From Yponomeuta sedellus (taxonomy: Eukaryota; Arthropoda; Insecta; Lepidoptera; Yponomeutidae): a DNA stretch of 64,000 nt. Shown here in pieces: positions 49,921 through 59,899 of this stretch. The DNA is taken from assembly GCA_934045075.1 (NCBI GenBank), contig OW203747.1:11241692-11305691 (forward strand), in the 5' to 3' direction. Numbering within the stretch: the first letter of the stretch is position 1; every line of letters begins with the position of its first letter. Both the position numbers and the translations under genes were made by a program. The notes beneath the pieces were generated by a model. The model saw only the letters and a list, made by a program, of their open reading frames with translations, made no database searches and had not been told where the DNA came from.

Positions 49921-50164
49921 TAAATCTAGATTGTACTACTAATAAAAACCTTTCAATCGTAACCAAACATCATAACCGTCAATATTATAGTTGACTGTCA
50001 AATATAAAAAAATATGACTCTAACGAGAGAGTGAGGAAGAGAGACTGTTTTTAATTAACTTTTTGGATCCCTCTTGGGTCGTTTTTGAATTCATTAAGGT
50101 CTCTAAAATGCATAGTTGTTCAATAGAGTCATATTAGTCCGGTAATGGTCGTTTCGTCCACACT

Positions 50165-50310
50165 TTTAGTAGTCTAGTAACTCGGTATAACTCGTGATAC
50201 TTAACTCGGCGCCTCGCGCGATGCGCTCTTCTTCGCGAGAGATGCCTATTTAATTTGCGCGGGTTATACTTTTGGAATGACATTGTATAGGTATATACTG
50301 CTATTGTTTG
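50165..50310. repeat. Interspersed repeat, paired with 19205-19352
   Basis: TAGTAGTCTAGTAACTCGGT, CGCCTCGCGCGATGCGCTCT, TCTTCGCGAGAGATGCC, GCGCGGGTTATAC. Confidence 0.45.
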
Positions 50311-50394
50311 TAGACTACCAAATTGAGGCAAATATCAACCATGGTCGTGTTTATTTATTTCTATTGAAATACTATGTAAGTACCTACTAGATTC

Positions 50395-50540
50395 TAGGGA
50401 CTGATCCCAAACTAGGATACCCTGTGCTATGGTAACCAGGCAAGGACACCACATACGTGGTGGAAATACACGCAGACTGACCATTTGTACATATCAAGAA
50501 CGGCGGCCTCCAGTGGGAATCGAACCCACGACTTCTATAT
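50395..50540 (-). mobile_element. tRNA-derived SINE, family C, antisense
   Basis: ACTGATCCCAAACTAGGATA, CCCTGTGCTATGGTAACCAG, CCTCCAGTGGGAATCGAACC. Confidence 0.65.
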
Positions 50541-50547
50541 TAATAAC

Positions 50548-50760
50548 ATAACCTCACGCCTGTACCCCAGAGGGGTAGGCCAGGGACTGTCGCTTGCCAC
50601 GTTCCTGACAGATCACTTTCGCTTCATCAACGTTCATTAGTCGTTGCATGCACGCACGCTGGTTGCGGGTACTGTTTATCGTCCCCTTTGCTACATTACC
50701 TATTTGATCGAAGTGTGACCGCCTGGGATGTCCTTGAAATGGTCTTCCATCCACATTACT
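50548..50760 (-). pseudogene. LINE 3' end: last part of the RT protein
   Basis: The minus frame reads HFDQIGNVAKGTINSTRNQR, ACMQRLMNVDEAKVICQERG, KRQSLAYPSG. This matches the end of the TATG-tailed family (FYDQIGDVLKKGQ..STRNRRACM..C..VDEA-like, family knowledge). The 3' UTR is the CCTCACGCCTGTACCCCAGA module. Confidence 0.7.
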
Positions 50761-50948
50761 ACTGACAGCGTTGCCAGACGATGCGATTTTAGGACATCCC
50801 TAACGATGTCTCGGGTGATATGAAAAAGTTTCACAGTTCTGACTTGCCAAAAAAATCTGGCAACGCTGGCGAGAACAAGTAATTGTGTTGTGTGCAAGCT
50901 GTTATAATATTACGTTCATCGTGATTTAAAATAAATTCTGGTCAATTT

Positions 50949-51143
50949 GAAAAACCTATTTAGAGGCTAAAAATTCCACCATGCCAGGACTCCAACCCGC
51001 GAACTCTGGCTAAACGTGCCAGAGCCAGATTAGCCAAAGGTCGTAGGTTCGAGTCCCGGCGCATAGGTGGAATTTTTAGCCTCTAAATAGGTTTTTAAAA
51101 TTGTCCTTAGCACGGGTTAGTGCATTAAAAAAGAATATAAATA
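50949..51143 (+). mobile_element. Twin-primed family A SINE, 11-bp TSD
   Basis: Antisense AAAAACCTATTTAGAGGCTA ... GAACTCTGGCTAAACGTGCC, then sense AGCCAAAGGTCGTAGGTTCG ... AATAGGTTTTTAAAATTGTC, CTTAGCACGGGTTAGTGCAT. CTGGTCAATTT lies at 50938-50948 and 51144-51154. Confidence 0.75.
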
Positions 51144-51154
51144 CTGGTCAATTT

Positions 51155-51695
51155 CATATAAATCGATATACAATCGAGTTAAATTGGGCATCCCAACTAC
51201 TCTTTTCTTTTTCCGTACTGGCAATACTATGAAATTTTGGCTTCGTGACAGTCGGTCTGTGGAGGGCTCATTCTGCTGATGGTTCTTGACATGGAAGGTT
51301 GTGAACAATATGAATTAAAGTTACTATTGAAGTAGTTACCGAATTTAATTTCACGTTAGCGTATGGGAAACCGGTGGTAAGCTTCTCAACTGAAACAGAT
51401 CACTAATGATGAGCAAGACCCCTTAGGTAAAGGGTGGTGGATTTATTCTCTAAGCATGCCCTCTGATCTCCCCCGCTAGATTATCAGCAAGATTAGATTT
51501 GAATGTGATTTTTCGGATGCAAACAAGCAATTACTGAGCACACTTGCAGCCAAAAGCGATTGTGCACAGAGGTATCGGTCCAATGAAAAATGTTTGTATA
51601 AGATCTGCTTACACAGTTCAGCCCTTGTATTTCGGAATATTCCACACTATCGAGTAGAGTATTTAGACAACTCGGTGTAGCTTAAAAAAAGTGAA
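51155..51695. other. No gene recognised
   Basis: Unique AT-rich sequence; the 63-codon minus frame shows nothing known. Confidence 0.3.
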
Positions 51696-51697
51696 AA

Positions 51698-51885
51698 TAT
51701 AATGGCAGTCCTTAAGCCGTGTCAGAGGTCTTATGGGCGGCTTGATAACTTCTAACAGTAAGGCCCGCCACTGTCTTACAATCCTCCACCAACCCGGACT
51801 TGGCCCCCGTGGTGGAGTATGGCCTATCCTTCCTGCGATGCAGGAAGAGACCCGTGCCCCAGCAGTGGGGACATATAAAGGGCCC
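51698..51885 (+). mobile_element. 5S-derived SINE, 3' half
   Basis: TATAATGGCAGTCCTTAAGC, GGCGGCTTGATAACTTCTAA ... CAGCAGTGGGGACATATAAA. Confidence 0.65.
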
Positions 51886-52014
51886 TAGACTCTAATACTT
51901 ACATTCTTATTCATAAGAATGAAATAAGCACAATGGTTGATATTTGCCTTAACATGGTATACACATTTTTACCAATTGGAATTACCAAATACCAATTTGG
52001 AAGCTAAACATAGA

Positions 52015-52225
52015 TCATCGGGGCTGCAAGTAATGCAAATTACTTAAGCCAGAAGTCGCTGCCTGTACGTAATACAGAGAATATTGTAAAGCGGTTCGAA
52101 ATTTCACGGACGCCGGTGAGTCGCCCATTAGCTCAGTTGGAAAGAGCGCTGGCACGGATAGCCAGAGGTCGCGGTTTCGAATCCCGACATGGGTGGAATT
52201 TTTAGCCTCTAAATAGGTTTTTTAA
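52015..52225 (+). mobile_element. tRNA-derived SINE, family A
   Basis: ATCGGGGCTGCAAGTAATGC, CTGTACGTAATACAGAGAAT, CCCATTAGCTCAGTTGGAAA, AGGTCGCGGTTTCGAATCCC, AAATAGGTTTTTTAAA. Confidence 0.7.
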
Positions 52226-52230
52226 AATAA

Positions 52231-53440
52231 ACCATTTACCAAAACCTCTGGTCTATTCTACCTTAGTATTTATTCAGAGCACTTCCTTTGTTTGTTTTAC
52301 CAATCGGCCGTAACAAGGTTGAGGGGTTGTCTGTTTGTCTGTCTCTCTTACTAATGATCTGGGGAAAGGCTTGTTTGTGTAGATTAGAGGGCTATTCATT
52401 ATCAGTCGATGGTTAATTGGTGCAAAAGTGGGGCTCATTAAAAACTGCCATGGATCAACACATCTTAGATAGCGAGATAGAAAGATTAGACTTAATTTAA
52501 TAGATTTGTATAGTTTGTAAAATATAGCTTGAGCTCCGCGACAGCTGTCATCGAAATTAAGTCCATGAATTTTTGATGTTTTCACAGAATATTTATACTG
52601 CGAAAACTCCGTACTTACTGCACAGATAGTGATGTCTAACCAGCATAGTAACTGCAAATTACAAATTTTCGATGATTTATGATCTATACTGCAGGTTTAC
52701 TATCAGAATTGAAGTTTATTTGTTTGATAAGCATAATCAAATTTCATTAGAATTAAAATAATGAATAAAATTGTAAGCAGAAACTGATTTAGGAATTTTA
52801 GGATGTACACCTCTACTTGAATAAAACTTTGCAAATATTTCTCGTGTTATTTCCAACTTCTCGAAATTCTTCTTTCCATCCACGTTATCAACACGCTTTA
52901 AGTGACATTTGATGTCGACATTGTCCCGTTCCTAGCCCTGTCAGTGTGACGGCTGTCGTGGACCTCAAGCTATGTTTTACAGACTATAGGTGTGTTGGTT
53001 GAGGTAAAGGTTCGAGAAAACTTTTAGCAAAACCAAGAGGATTCTTTCACAGGCGTCTAACTGTTTATCTCGTTGCCATGACTACCTGCGCACATAGAGT
53101 AGGTATGCGCTGCGTCCGTTGCACGAGCTCGATATCCGTGGCATGGATGGCGGAGACGCCACAGATTAAACAGAGGGCTAACATATTTTAAACTTTCGCG
53201 ACTGGTACACATACCTAGTTAGAATATTTTCAGGGCTTAATCGCGTAGTAATTTATGGCTTATCGTCCGACATTGTCAGTGTAGTGTGTCGCAACCCTAA
53301 TAGTGCTTTGTTATGGCTGATTGAGGGTAGTCTGAAACCTCATCAGCCGAAGATGCGAACGGGTGCCAGGCATCAGTCTTCTCGTGACCACGATGACTGT
53401 AACGTCGTCGAAACGTCAAGGTAAAATAGCAATAAATTAA
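52231..53440. other. 1.2 kb without recognised repeats or genes
   Basis: A 127-codon minus frame (52274-52657) has no recognisable domain. TGTAAAATATAGCTTGAGCT at 52515 and AGCTATGTTTTACAGACTAT at 52967 are inverted, about 0.45 kb apart, and may bound an old palindromic element (52510-52990). Confidence 0.3.
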
Positions 53441-53444
53441 ATAA

Positions 53445-53600
53445 TGCAGCTGTGCACAGGCCTTCTCTCAGCGAGAGAGTATTAAGCGAGGTTTAATCAC
53501 CACGTGGCCTACCGCGGATTGGCCAGTTCAAGCGCCGAGGTATTTAAACACCCCAAACCCTCAGATTTCCTCACGATGTTTTCCTTCGCGGTTAGCGAGT
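53445..53600 (-). repeat. Family D repeat, long copy
   Basis: GTGCACAGGCCTTCTCTCAG, CCTACCGCGGATTGGCCAGT, TCAAGCGCCGAGGTATTTAA, TTTCCTCACGATGTTTTCCT. Confidence 0.6.
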
Positions 53601-53936
53601 TTGCTTCTATGACTCCACGCTTGTACATAACATATAGGCTTGTGATATGGTCCTAAAATAGAGAGAGGACTTCCCTTTCCAAAGTTCACGCGCAGAGGCG
53701 TGCCCTCTTCCTACCGCCCCTACACCTCCTACCGCCCCACCACCCCAGGGTGGTACCTAATGGTTGTGCTCCGGTCGTGAAAATAATGTTTCGCCTCTAG
53801 GGAACTCTGTTGGCAAGTTATGATGACGTTTTCGGTGTTTGCACCCATAACACTTGCTGCATTAGTTGCATGAGAAAGTAGATACAGAATATTTTTGACC
53901 TAATTACGAACTGTAGTTACTATGGTCGTCGAATCG

Positions 53937-54126
53937 CTCGTAGTCCCGGCTGCCTGAGTGATCTTAAACGATCACGAAGGTTAAGCAACACAGGGCGCGT
54001 TCAGTGCATGGATGCATAACCGTCTATGACTAACGCTAGTGGCATTTTTCCGAGACGTTCCATGCTTCTCAAGACATGTTAAGCAGTTGGTGCCGGCTGT
54101 CGTCGATAGATGGCAGTCGTTAAGCC
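53937..54126 (+). mobile_element. 5S-derived SINE, subfamily B, first half (split)
   Basis: TAGTCCCGGCTGCCTGAGTG, ATCTTAAACGATCACGAAGG, TTAAGCAACACAGGGCGCGT, GTTGGTGCCGGCTGTCGTCG. It continues at 54488-54645. Confidence 0.7.
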
Positions 54127-54136
54127 AGTAAGAGGC

Positions 54137-54487
54137 TATGCGCTAGTGCCACAATTGGTACATTTGAGAAGCAGTTGAAAGAGCACTATTTATCTTTATC
54201 ATAACTTTGAGCTATATATTTATTTATTTATTATCTTCTATATATTTTATTTATTTATATTTACAGGTATTTAGTTTATGTAGTGTATTATTTCTGCGTA
54301 GGTTATTTCTAAGGGTTTATGTAATCTATCTAGTTTATTTTGTACACGTATATAGACCCGTTTTTTACTGCTGCTCCGACTCTCCAAGGTTTGCTGGAAG
54401 AAATCTCTTACAGAGATAAGCTCGCCTTTGTACATCTTATTTCTTATGTAATGTCCTATTTAATGTTTCGTGTGCGATAAAGTATAA
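54137..54487 (+). mobile_element. LINE 3' end inserted in a 5S-derived SINE, 10-bp TSD
   Basis: TATGCGCTAGTGCCACAATT ... GTTTGCTGGAAGAAATCTCT, ACAGAGATAAGCTCGCCTTT, GCGATAAAGTAT. Flanks are AGTAAGAGGC (54127-54136) and AGTCAGAGGC (54488-54497), one mismatch. Confidence 0.7.
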
Positions 54488-54645
54488 AGTCAGAGGCCTT
54501 ATGGCGGCTTGAAAACTTCTGACAGTAAGACCAGCCAATGATCTTGCAAGCCTCCGCCAATCTGGACTTGGCCCCGTGTTGGAGTGTGGCCTATACCTTC
54601 TTCAGGGAAGAAGGATCTCCCCACCGAGGGGGTCGATGATGATAA
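54488..54645 (+). mobile_element. 5S-derived SINE, subfamily B, second half
   Basis: GTCAGAGGCCTTATGGCGGC, CTGACAGTAAGACCAGCCAA, CTCCGCCAATCTGGACTTGG, ending GTCGATGATGATAATAG (GAT tail). Confidence 0.7.
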
Positions 54646-54705
54646 TAGTTATTGTAACAAAAAGATTTCGTTTCTTCCTGACAAAAAAACTAAGTCTCTA
54701 GTTAT

Positions 54706-54907
54706 AAAAACCTATTAAGAGGCTAAAAATTCCACCCATGCCGGGATTCGAACCCGCGACCTCTGGCTATCCGTGCCAGCGCTCTATCCAACTGAGCTAA
54801 TGGGCGACTCACCGGCATCAGTGAAATTTCTAACCTCTTTACACTATTCTCTGTATTACGTACAGGCAGCGACATCTCGCTTAAGTAAATTTCATCACTT
54901 ACAGCCC
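54706..54907 (-). mobile_element. tRNA-derived SINE, family A, antisense member of an inverted pair
   Basis: AAAAACCTATTAAGAGGCTA, GGGATTCGAACCCGCGACCT, GCGCTCTATCCAACTGAGCT, GTACAGGCAGCGACATCTCG. Confidence 0.7.
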
Positions 54908-55075
54908 CGACTGAGTCGCACATTAGCTCAGTTGGAAAGAGCGCTAGCACGTATAGCCAGAGGTCGCGGGTTCGAATCCCGGCATGGGTGGAATTTTTAG
55001 CCTCTAAATAGGTTTTTAAAAGTTTCCTTAGCACGGGTTAGTTTTTTTATACTAAAAATAAAAATAGTATAAAAA
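54908..55075 (+). mobile_element. tRNA-derived SINE, family A, sense member of an inverted pair
   Basis: GAGTCGCACATTAGCTCAGT, GGTCGCGGGTTCGAATCCCG, AAATAGGTTTTTAAAAGTTT, CTTAGCACGGGTTAG. It joins head to head with the previous copy. Confidence 0.7.
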
Positions 55076-55549
55076 GATAGTTCTACAAAGCAATATATAA
55101 TCCAACGTAACTGTTTCAGCAGTCAAAGGTTAGTCTTTCTCCAAACTTAGTCTTTTCACAGTGTTTTCTATTAATTAACAGACAAACGGGAGTCTGACTA
55201 TGCAAAATTCTTAGTACTGACGAGCTGAATAACTTTTATATATCACATTATGTGTACTTTTTCAATGATTTCAAACCCCATTTTGCACCCCCCGCATGGC
55301 ACGCATTGTGTGTTGCCATATATCCATTGTCAGAGTTGCCATGTGCGAGAATGAATTATTATTGTATAGCCGCTAGGGTGGGATAGTAATGAATTCTTTT
55401 ATTTTTGTGCCCCTTATGTAGGTACTATAAATATATGTTTTAAATATTATTTTTTTTGTGCAAGGAATGGTATTGTTGACGTTTGCAATGTAGGTATGAG
55501 TTATCTAGATGTGTCTTTTTTTGAATTGTTTTTGGACTATTCTGTATAG

Positions 55550-55800
55550 CCAATCTACGTTGGGCACGCGTGGTGATTATGCCCAATATACTCTCTCTCT
55601 CTTATAGAGGGCCTGTGTCTGTTTATATATCTGTCAATCTGTCAATAAACATCTCAGTGAGATGTATATATTGGTTTATTATTATTATTATAGGCTTATT
55701 CTATATAGCCAATATGCGTTGGGCACGCGTGGTGATTATGCCCATACTCTATCTCCGAGAGAAGCCCTGTGCCCCTCCCTCAGTGAGACGTGTGTAGGTT
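55550..55800 (+). repeat. Two family D end modules around a TTA run
   Basis: TTGGGCACGCGTGGTGATTATGCCC-type modules at 55559 and 55719, separated by ATTATTATTATTATAGGCTT. Confidence 0.55.
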
Positions 55801-56093
55801 ACTTATTATTATTATGGGCTTATTCTGTATACTCTGTAAGGTTTTCGGTGATAAATCATTACCTACAATAGGTAGCGTTAGCCAACCATAAAAAAAAAAC
55901 AATGTCCCAGGCGCTGCAGCGTCTGGGTGGTCCCTTCACCCATCTAGTGTAAGTGCAAAGTCTGATTACGTAGATGCAAAGGCTAATCTTAGGGTTAGAT
56001 AATATTTTTGCACTAATTGTGGAACCGCGATTTACCGACGGCGCGCACGCTACGACTTATGACTGTTGATGAAGCAAAAGAGATCACATACAT

Positions 56094-56300
56094 ATATATA
56101 CACACATACATACATACATAACCTCACGCCTGTATCCCAGAGGAGTAGGCAGAGACCAGGGACAGCCACTTGCCACGATCCAGACAGATCACCTTCGCTT
56201 CATCGAAGTTCATAGGTCGTTGCATGCACGCACGCGGTTCCGGGTACTTCTTATCTTCCTCTTTGCTAATACATCCCCTATTTGGTCGGAAAGCGAAAAG
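56094..56300 (-). mobile_element. LINE 3' end with short TACA tail
   Basis: ACACACATACATACATACAT tail, CCTCACGCCTGTATCCCAGA, CCAGACAGATCACCTTCGCT, GTTGCATGCACGCACGCGGT, ACATCCCCTATTTGGTCGGA. Confidence 0.65.
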
Positions 56301-56306
56301 CTATAT

Positions 56307-56400
56307 ATTTTGGCGACAGGAATAATAAGGATCATGGCTAGTGGTCCTCGCCTGGGCCTCGTTTCTGTTCGTGCATTATGGTACCATGACAGAAACATGG
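56307..56400 (+). repeat. First copy of a 94-bp direct repeat
   Basis: TTTTGGCGACAGGAATAATA, CTAGTGGTCCTCGCCTGGGC, TATGGTACCATGACAGAAAC. It recurs at 56653-56750 nearly identically. Confidence 0.65.
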
Positions 56401-56546
56401 TAATGTAACGATACTTTCAGCTGGCTGGCGTAGCCGTCTAGCAGAGTTTGAATTATTTAAAAGAATATCGTTACGTCTTGTTTATGTAGGTGTCAGTCGT
56501 GTTGAGACTCGTAGCTAGGCTAGGTTTTGGTGACAAAAAAGATAAT

Positions 56547-56656
56547 AAAAAGAAAGTATTGCTGCTAAATTAGCGTTTCAATAACTACTGCGCTACATTT
56601 GGTGGAGGCGCCGGGTAGTTATTGAAACGCTAATTTAGCAGCAATACTTTCTTTTT
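56547..56656. repeat. Perfect 41-bp inverted repeat around GGTGGAGGCGCCGGG
   Basis: AAAAAGAAAGTATTGCTGCT..CAATAACTA and its exact complement flank a 28-base loop containing ATTTGGTGGAGGCGCCGGG, which resembles sequence after an LTR (primer-binding region). Confidence 0.7.
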
Positions 56657-56750
56657 GGCGACAGAGATTAATAAGGATCATGCATGACTAGTGGTCCTCT
56701 CCTGGGCCTCGTTTCTGTTCGTGCATTATGGTACCATGACAGTAACATGG
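56653..56750 (+). repeat. Second copy of the 94-bp direct repeat
   Basis: TTTTGGCGACAGAGATTAAT, CTAGTGGTCCTCTCCTGGGC, ATGGTACCATGACAGTAACA. TGGCGACAG after the T run resembles a retrotransposon primer-binding site (inference). Confidence 0.6.
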
Positions 56751-57060
56751 TCGGGCCACGTGGGGTGTTTTTTCATACCATCGACGAGAAGGTTCGATGT
56801 ATGTGCGCGCGTAGTGTTGAAGCGGCAACGACATTAAATTATCACTTTCATGCAGTTGTCATTGTACCATAATGTCTTGGCAGAATCTAGGCCAATTCTC
56901 ACTTCATTAGCAAAAGTCGTATACGACTCTAAGGCTTATTTATGACTTGGAATTTTACGTAAAAAGTCGAACGACAGCCAAAATCTGTTTTCTCAACGCC
57001 ATGCTACATTGAATTCGAATGAGAAAATAAGTGTCCAATGGCTCTATCGAGTTTGATCGA

Positions 57061-57360
57061 TATCAACCCTTATATGTCCCCACTGTTGAGGCACGGGTCT
57101 CTTCCTGCATCGCAGGAAGGTTAGGCCATACTCCACCACGGGGGCCAAGTCCGGGTTGGTGGAGGGTTGTAAGACAGTGGCGGGTCTTACTGTCAGAAGT
57201 TATCAAGCCGCCCATGAGGCCTCTGACATGGCTTAACGACTGCCATTACAGCCGGCACCATTACGGCTTAGCGTGCCTTGCGAAGCACGGAAGCGCTCGG
57301 AAAAATGCCACCAGCGGTAGTAACAGGACGGTCACCCATCCTGCACCTTACCGCGCCTGT
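57061..57360 (-). mobile_element. 5S-derived SINE, subfamily A, antisense, head-truncated
   Basis: ATATGTCCCCACTGTTGAGG ... CCATCCTGCACCTTACCGCG, CCTGT. The 159-codon plus frame is an artefact of this element. Confidence 0.7.
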
Positions 57361-57548
57361 CGAGTTTGTGGACTGTCGAGTTATCTTACCTTATTTTTAT
57401 GCGACAAATGTCTATATTTTGCGTCTACGCTTTCAATTCGCATGGGCGAGAATCGGCCTTGGTCCCTGCCTACAGGACAAAAGGACAATTTTAGAAATTT
57501 AAGAGGCTAAGAGGCTAAATACACATAATGTGATATCTAAGAGGCTAA

Positions 57549-57655
57549 AGTAGTTATAGTTATATACTAAAACGGGTTTATTTTTATTTGGTAATATTTC
57601 CCGACGTTTCAGCAACGTTGCCGCGTCGGGTATCAGTATTTTTCCTAATAAATAG
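57549..57655 (-). repeat. CGACGTTTCAGCAACGTTGC hairpin repeat
   Basis: TATACTAAAACGGGTTTATT, TTGGTAATATTTCCCGACGT, TTCAGCAACGTTGCCGCGTC, GGG, with nested palindromes. A second copy lies at 59788-59895. Confidence 0.5.
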
Positions 57656-58085
57656 TGACAATCGTACGTTCTAAAAATAATTGTCGCAGTTGTTAAGATT
57701 CCTCATTTCACTTTTAGTTTCCGAATGTCAACCTCAATCTGGTTAGGTAAGGGTTGTGATGTCTTGATATCCTTCTATTATTTTTCATAGATTTGATAAA
57801 AAACGAAAACCACTTTTTTTGATACGTGGCATTTTAAAATATGGACGACGACGACACTTCTTTGGTTAGGTTTTAGACAAGCAGGTACTGTTATTTCTAG
57901 AAATATGATTTTATTGTACAAGGGATCAAAAATGAAAACCAATGTCATTAATTTCTATTATTATTAATAATTTATTGCACTATAAAATTGTACAATGCGG
58001 CGAACTTAATGCCATAATTAATACCGCAGGAGGTACATATTTTTTTTAAAATTTAAGAAAAAAACCTCCATCAAAACATAACTGC
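57656..58085. other. No gene recognised; AT-rich
   Basis: No family match. Confidence 0.25.
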
Positions 58086-58088
58086 TAT

Positions 58089-58290
58089 GGACGACCTCTG
58101 TGGCGTAGCTGTAGCGCGTCTGCCTACCATGCAAGAGGTCCCGGGTTCGAATCCCAGCTGAGGAAAAAAAGCCCAGGTCTTGGATGTTTACATGTTTGTG
58201 ATGTCGTTGTTTCTGACCCCGACACAGTACCCTGTGTACCTAGTGTGGGGCCAGAAGCAATGTATGTGCTTGTATGTTAATGTTAAGTGT
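58089..58290 (+). mobile_element. Metulj-like tRNA-derived SINE
   Basis: GGACGACCTCTGTGGCGTAG, CGTCTGCCTACCATGCAAGA, GGTCCCGGGTTCGAATCCCA ... TGTGGGGCCAGAAGCAATGT. Confidence 0.75.
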
Positions 58291-58299
58291 TATAGACAC

Positions 58300-59335
58300 A
58301 AGTTTTTTTTTCTCGTTAACCGTTAGTTGGAAATGAAAAATACGACCCGCAATAAAAATCTTCACTTCTCACAATTTTGTCATATTGTCAGCGGGTTGAA
58401 CAATGACAGGGTTATAATAATCTAATGCTTCCTGGTTTAGGCCCCCAGTTGGCTACCTGGCCACCTATCTTATCTTTTAATCCTTCGGTTGCCATTTGTT
58501 TTTTCATTACCGGCCAGCTCTTCGCAGAAATGGTAGCCCCGAAAGAACAGTGTTTTATTCATTTGAGTCTCCTTGAGTTTGGGACACTTTGAGTAGGTAA
58601 TTACTTATTTGTTCCAACACAACTTTTACAATAGCCGGTAAAAGAAAAAGAGAGTACTACACATCATTAAAGTCCCTTCGGGAATCTACGTTCGCGCAGA
58701 CTAGGAAGAAGTGTAACTAAAGTACCCGAAGCTATAAGTACATTCAACATGATCTTTAACCGATACGGTAAAGGTGCAGAATTGATTGCCGCAGTAGCGC
58801 TACCTATTTCGCTCACGCTAATATTGCCAAACTAATAGGTAGTCACCTGCCTCGATGACGTTAAATCAACCAATAGCAACAAAAGCGCGCGGCCTGCCAT
58901 AAAATGAAAATATCTGATTGGTCGATCAACTTGCCGCACATCCAAAATTTGGTCATCTGCGCAGGTACATCCGCGAGACTTATTTCTTGTGTAGAACTGT
59001 ACCTACTTCAATAATCGAGTCTATTGAACAGTGGGAGAACTATTGCGACCAAGGCACCAACAAAATTTAAATGTCTCTAAATGTTCTTCTTTGTTCCTTT
59101 CTTCTTTCAAAATAAGTTTAACAATATTTTTTGTCTGATTTAATGAAACTATTTTGGAAATGTAAAAACTACCTACGTATAAGTACCTCAGTCATTACTC
59201 ATTACATTAATGTTGATGCTCGCCCGTTATCGGGTATTTGGGTGTTACGCCTGATTGCTTGTGTCAATAAAATGGAAATAAAAACATAATCAGATAGATT
59301 TCGTTTCTTCCTGACGAAAAAACTAAGTCTCTAGT
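58300..59335. other. 1 kb without recognised genes
   Basis: Unique sequence; no coding support. Confidence 0.3.
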
Positions 59336-59337
59336 TA

Positions 59338-59735
59338 TAAAAACCTATTTAAAGGCTGAAAATTCCACCCATGCCGGGATTCGAACCCGCGACCTCTGGC
59401 TAACCGTGCCAGCGCTCTCCCTATCAATCAATCAATATATTTATTTGTGAACATAGGTATGTTTGTAATAAAGGTCAAACAGTGTGGTTTAGTGCGCTAT
59501 GTTCTACCCAAAACAAATGTAGGTATACAAATATGTTTAACCATGTGTAACCCTAACTGAGCTAATGGGCATTTAATTTTTCATCAGTGGAATTTCGAAC
59601 TTCTTTACAATACTCTCTGTATTACGTACAGGCAGTAACACGTGGTTGATAAGTTGCATCACTTGCAGCCCCGAGTACCTACTTTGCAGTTAGATTTTAC
59701 ATCGGAATGATATCGCTGTAGCCACTTGATTATAT
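59338..59735 (-). mobile_element. tRNA-derived SINE, family A, antisense, split by an insert
   Basis: 59338-59420 holds AAAAACCTATTTAAAGGCTG, GGGATTCGAACCCGCGACCT. 59551-59735 holds AACTGAGCTAATGGGC, CTGTATTACGTACAGGCAGT, ATCGGAATGATATCGCTGTA. About 130 bp (59421-59550) ending in TCAATCAATCAATATATTTA was inserted between, with CCCTA at both junctions. Confidence 0.65.
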
Positions 59736-59787
59736 TATTTTTTAATGCACTAACCCGTGCTAAGGACAATTTTAAAAACCTATTTAG

Positions 59788-59895
59788 AGGCTAAAGTAGT
59801 TATATACTAAAACGGTAAAGTAATTATACTTGGTAATATTTCCCAACGTTTCAGCAACGTTGCAGCGTCGGGAATCGGTATTTTACCTAATAAAT
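59788..59895 (-). repeat. CAACGTTTCAGCAACGTTGC hairpin repeat
   Basis: TATATACTAAAACGGTAAAG, TAATATTTCCCAACGTTTCA, GCAACGTTGCAGCGTCGGGA. It abuts a family A SINE end (59750-59787). Confidence 0.5.
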
Positions 59896-59899
59896 TCGC

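Noticed and set aside
52510..52990. Confident call of a palindromic transposon bounded by TGTAAAATATAGCTTGAG
   Set aside because: The inverted ends are suggestive, but I could not find target duplications or a second copy, so I only noted it.
57031..57510. 159-codon plus frame as a gene
   Set aside because: It reads through an antisense 5S-derived SINE; the same peptide pieces occur at 33584-33964 and 43800-44042.
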